Assembly (NCBI RefSeq): GCF_004119445.1
Contig: NZ_QICI01000010.1
Span: forward strand, 62,001 to 126,000
Source of the DNA: Chryseobacterium sp. CH21
GTDB lineage: Bacteria; Bacteroidota; Bacteroidia; Flavobacteriales; Weeksellaceae
Direction: 5' to 3'
Length of the DNA stretch: 64,000 nt
This document shows, piece after piece, positions 61,772 to 64,000 of this stretch. The notes under the pieces were generated by a model that saw nothing but the letters and a program-made list of their open reading frames with translations, was not told the origin of the DNA and did not search any database. Both the position numbers and the translations under genes were made by a program. How positions within the stretch are numbered: the stretch's first letter is position 1; each line of letters opens with the position of its first letter.

Positions 61772-64000
61772 TTAATACGTTTTTATGGTTTCCACAAAAT
61801 TAATGTCCGGGTTCAGGATTTCAAGAATAAGACTTTTGACAGATTTCATGGCATCATCAATATTTCCTTTGTCAAATTGTAGAGAAACCATTCCTTTTTT
61901 AGCATCGGCAAAACTCCATATTCCTGTTTCGATCGGGAATCCCCAGAATTCCGGAAGATGTTGTACCACGTAATGATAGATACAAAGCTGAAGTGCCTGT
62001 TTTCTGTCACTGTTATGAAAATATTCGTCTACATTATCCTGATCGATTTTTACAGTAAGATTTTTGATCTTAGCTGTTTTATAATCAATGATTCTCAGGG
62101 TTCCGTTCAGTTTATCAATTCTGTCAATATATCCTAAGAATGAAATTTTATCATTTCCATCAAGAGGAAAATCTATATTTTCAAACTTTCTTTCGATATC
62201 TACAATCTCCAGTTTGTTACCCTGCCTTATAAGTTCCAGATCATGATTCAGGACATTTTCAATTACTTTTTTAGCAATAGCTTTATGGATATAATTCATC
62301 CCTTTCTCATAAAATTCAGGCTGGTGTTTCAGCTTCTCAATGGCAATATTTATATAGTGATCTATCGCTTTAACTGAATTCTTTAAATCACTTTCTTTTA
62401 AAACCTTACCCTTCAAAACCTCATACACTTCTTGAAGTGAATAATGCACTAAATTTCCATAATTTTTTATAGAAAGTTCTTCTTCAATTTCATCTGTTTC
62501 CGAAGTATTCAAAATCTTGGAAAGATAAAAATCAATCGGGTTATAGAGATAGCTTGTAAGATGGGAAGCTGATACTTTTCCCTTCCATTTCTGAAGACGC
62601 TCCTGTACAATCTGCGTCTTGGTAATTTCGATCGGTTTGGTCACAATAGGCTCGGAAGAATTTTCAATAATCAGATGTTCTATCTCATGGGAACTCTCCA
62701 TTTCGATCTGGGTAATGAACCTGCTCTTTTCTCCGGTATTCACTCCCGAACTCAATGCATTGTACAGCAAATGGACATTCTTTGCATCCTGAATCAGCCT
62801 GTAGAAATGATAGGCATAAATACTGTCATTCTCCAGAAAGGTATGCAGATCAAAGAATCTTCGGATATCAAAGGGAATGTAGGTATTCTGAGAATTTCCA
62901 AGAGGAAGCTTTCCTTCATTGACAGAAAGCAGAATAACATTTTCAAAATTCAGGAGACGTGTTTCCAGTAATCCCATGATCTGTAATCCTCTCAACGGCT
63001 CTCCCTGAAAGTCAATACTCTCAGAGTTGATATGCTGATTGATCAGAATTTCCAGCGTTTCCATTTTGATCTCAATATTGTAGGGAGTCAGCTGGTTTTT
63101 GATGATTCTGAATGCATTTTCAAAGTGAGAGACATTCTCATACTGAATATCGTCTATTTCCAGCCATTTTACCTGCTGGCAGAATTCAATCAACATATCC
63201 AGATAGAGACTGGTGCTGGCTGCTTTCTGAAGAAGCCCAAAGTAAGACAAACCACTCAGCAGTTCTTGTAAAAGCTTATTAGAAATATAAACAATATTCC
63301 GCTCTTCTACTTTAGCTTTAAAATCATTGATAATCTGTTCGTCTTCTGCAGATTTCGGAAGTTCTTCCAGGATCGGGAAAACATCCCTGTAATAGTAAGA
63401 AGATTTGTTTTTTTCCAATTGTTTCTGCAGATAGAAAAGACGTTTGACTGCATTGGAGAAAGATAAGTTTTTCAATGGGAATCCCATTGTAATATTCAGA
63501 TTATCAACTCCATGCATTACATCAAGACTTGCAGGAAGAAGATTTTCGTCCAGCAACACTACTGCAGTGTTGGAATAGGTTTTATTATTGATCTCTTTAA
63601 AGATCTCAGGTAACACTTTGGTCTGGGTGACATTTCCGGAGACTTCGTATACCTTAATTTTTTTAGGTTGATTAAAATCGTCTTCTATCCACTGGAAAGC
63701 TCTGTTATCATCAAACTCTTTCCATGTTTTATGATTTCTCAGAAATTTCCCGGCCTCCTGTCTTTCATCATCAAAATAATAACGGTCCGCCTGAAAGAAA
63801 CATTGAGCTTTATTCCATTGCAAAAGACTTCTTACGAGCTTTTCTTCTACCGGAGTAAAGGCATTAAATCCACAAAAAACGAACTCTTGTTTGGTGTTTT
63901 TAGCGAAATCTACAATCTTGGCTTTAGCAGCCTCATGGATCATTCCGGAGGTTGCCCAATTCTTTTCCTGCAGTCTCTCCTTTAAAACGGGGAGATAAAC
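61772..64000 (-). CDS. PD-(D/E)XK nuclease-family protein (AddB/RecB-like), 5' end cut by window edge
   Basis: This large cytoplasmic protein (at least 742 residues) runs off the right edge; the in-frame Met at 63943 is internal because the frame stays open to 64000. The middle has helicase-like remnants (LINQHINSESIDFQGEPLRG, LRGLQIMGLLETRLL, NVILLSVNEGKLPLG). The C-terminus is a RecB-type nuclease with SASHLTSYLYNPIDFYLSK, FLGYIDRIDKLNGTL and the catalytic IIDYKTAK. Such AddB-like proteins process broken DNA ends for recombination. Partner genes are not in the window. Start unknown. Confidence 0.9.
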   Translation of the reverse strand, partial: VYLPVLKERLQEKNWATSGMIHEAAKAKIVDFAKNTKQEFVFCGFNAFTPVEEKLVRSLLQWNKAQCFFQADRYYFDDERQEAGKFLRNHKTWKEFDDNRAFQWIEDDFNQPKKIKVYEVSGNVTQTKVLPEIFKEINNKTYSNTAVVLLDENLLPASLDVMHGVDNLNITMGFPLKNLSFSNAVKRLFYLQKQLEKNKSSYYYRDVFPILEELPKSAEDEQIINDFKAKVEERNIVYISNKLLQELLSGLSYFGLLQKAASTSLYLDMLIEFCQQVKWLEIDDIQYENVSHFENAFRIIKNQLTPYNIEIKMETLEILINQHINSESIDFQGEPLRGLQIMGLLETRLLNFENVILLSVNEGKLPLGNSQNTYIPFDIRRFFDLHTFLENDSIYAYHFYRLIQDAKNVHLLYNALSSGVNTGEKSRFITQIEMESSHEIEHLIIENSSEPIVTKPIEITKTQIVQERLQKWKGKVSASHLTSYLYNPIDFYLSKILNTSETDEIEEELSIKNYGNLVHYSLQEVYEVLKGKVLKESDLKNSVKAIDHYINIAIEKLKHQPEFYEKGMNYIHKAIAKKVIENVLNHDLELIRQGNKLEIVDIERKFENIDFPLDGNDKISFLGYIDRIDKLNGTLRIIDYKTAKIKNLTVKIDQDNVDEYFHNSDRKQALQLCIYHYVVQHLPEFWGFPIETGIWSFADAKKGMVSLQFDKGNIDDAMKSVKSLILEILNPDINFVETIKTY

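Overview
The window reads as chromosome of a Flavobacteriales bacterium, most likely Chryseobacterium or a close relative. The evidence is low-GC DNA, TAnnTTTG-type -7 promoter boxes, several proteins with type IX secretion (T9SS) C-terminal sorting domains, a SusC/SusD pair, a GG-leader 'bacteriocin-like' peptide, and the protein families DUF4876, DUF6850 and BT0820-like phosphatase. I found no tRNA, rRNA, CRISPR array, prophage or intact insertion sequence.

Layout. 1-8.4 kb: the 3' part of a Cu+-type P1B ATPase, a DUF72 protein, a lipoprotein polysaccharide deacetylase, a YggS-type PLP protein, an NtrC-like response regulator without a DNA-binding domain, a MATE exporter and a GNAT acetyltransferase. 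8.7-18.9 kb: two Crp/Fnr regulators, a HAD hydrolase, a frameshifted S9 peptidase facing a 49-residue GG-leader peptide, DoxX, Era, an SMR exporter, a T9SS cargo protein, and methionine aminopeptidase coupled to a frameshifted methyltransferase. 18.9-33.8 kb: mostly housekeeping genes (acyl-ACP desaturase, GpmI, SUI1/YciH-like factor, nucleoside phosphorylase, Tag, FabI) mixed with cell-surface genes (leucine-rich repeat protein, PhoX-like phosphatase, a large di-haem peroxidase, a YadA-head-like secreted protein).

34-48.7 kb is a carbohydrate region. A T9SS-secreted DUF3472/ricin-lectin protein lies beside a polysaccharide utilisation locus that reads leftwards as susC, susD, GH30, GH3, GH16, GH30. 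A sugar-type MFS transporter and a NUDIX/winged-helix regulator are divergent from it. The enzyme set suits a beta-1,3/1,6-glucan such as laminarin or a fungal or oomycete wall glucan: GH16 and GH30 enzymes cut the chain, SusCD imports oligosaccharides, GH3 makes glucose, and the MFS protein would carry sugar across the inner membrane.

48.8-64 kb: a glutaryl-CoA-dehydrogenase-like enzyme, a T9SS alpha/beta hydrolase, and a four-gene cluster (TonB receptor, DUF4876 lipoprotein, DUF6850 barrel, di-haem peroxidase) that looks like a metal or haem handling system. After it come a patatin phospholipase fused to a BamA-like barrel and a RecB-type nuclease that runs off the right edge.

Sequence quality matters here. 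Seven places in six genes need one extra base, six of them in runs of four to seven A (coding strand), to restore a complete family-like protein. This pattern suggests assembly error more than gene decay, and these entries should be read with that in mind. Several intergenic gaps also hold imperfect inverted repeats resembling dispersed repeats of this genus.
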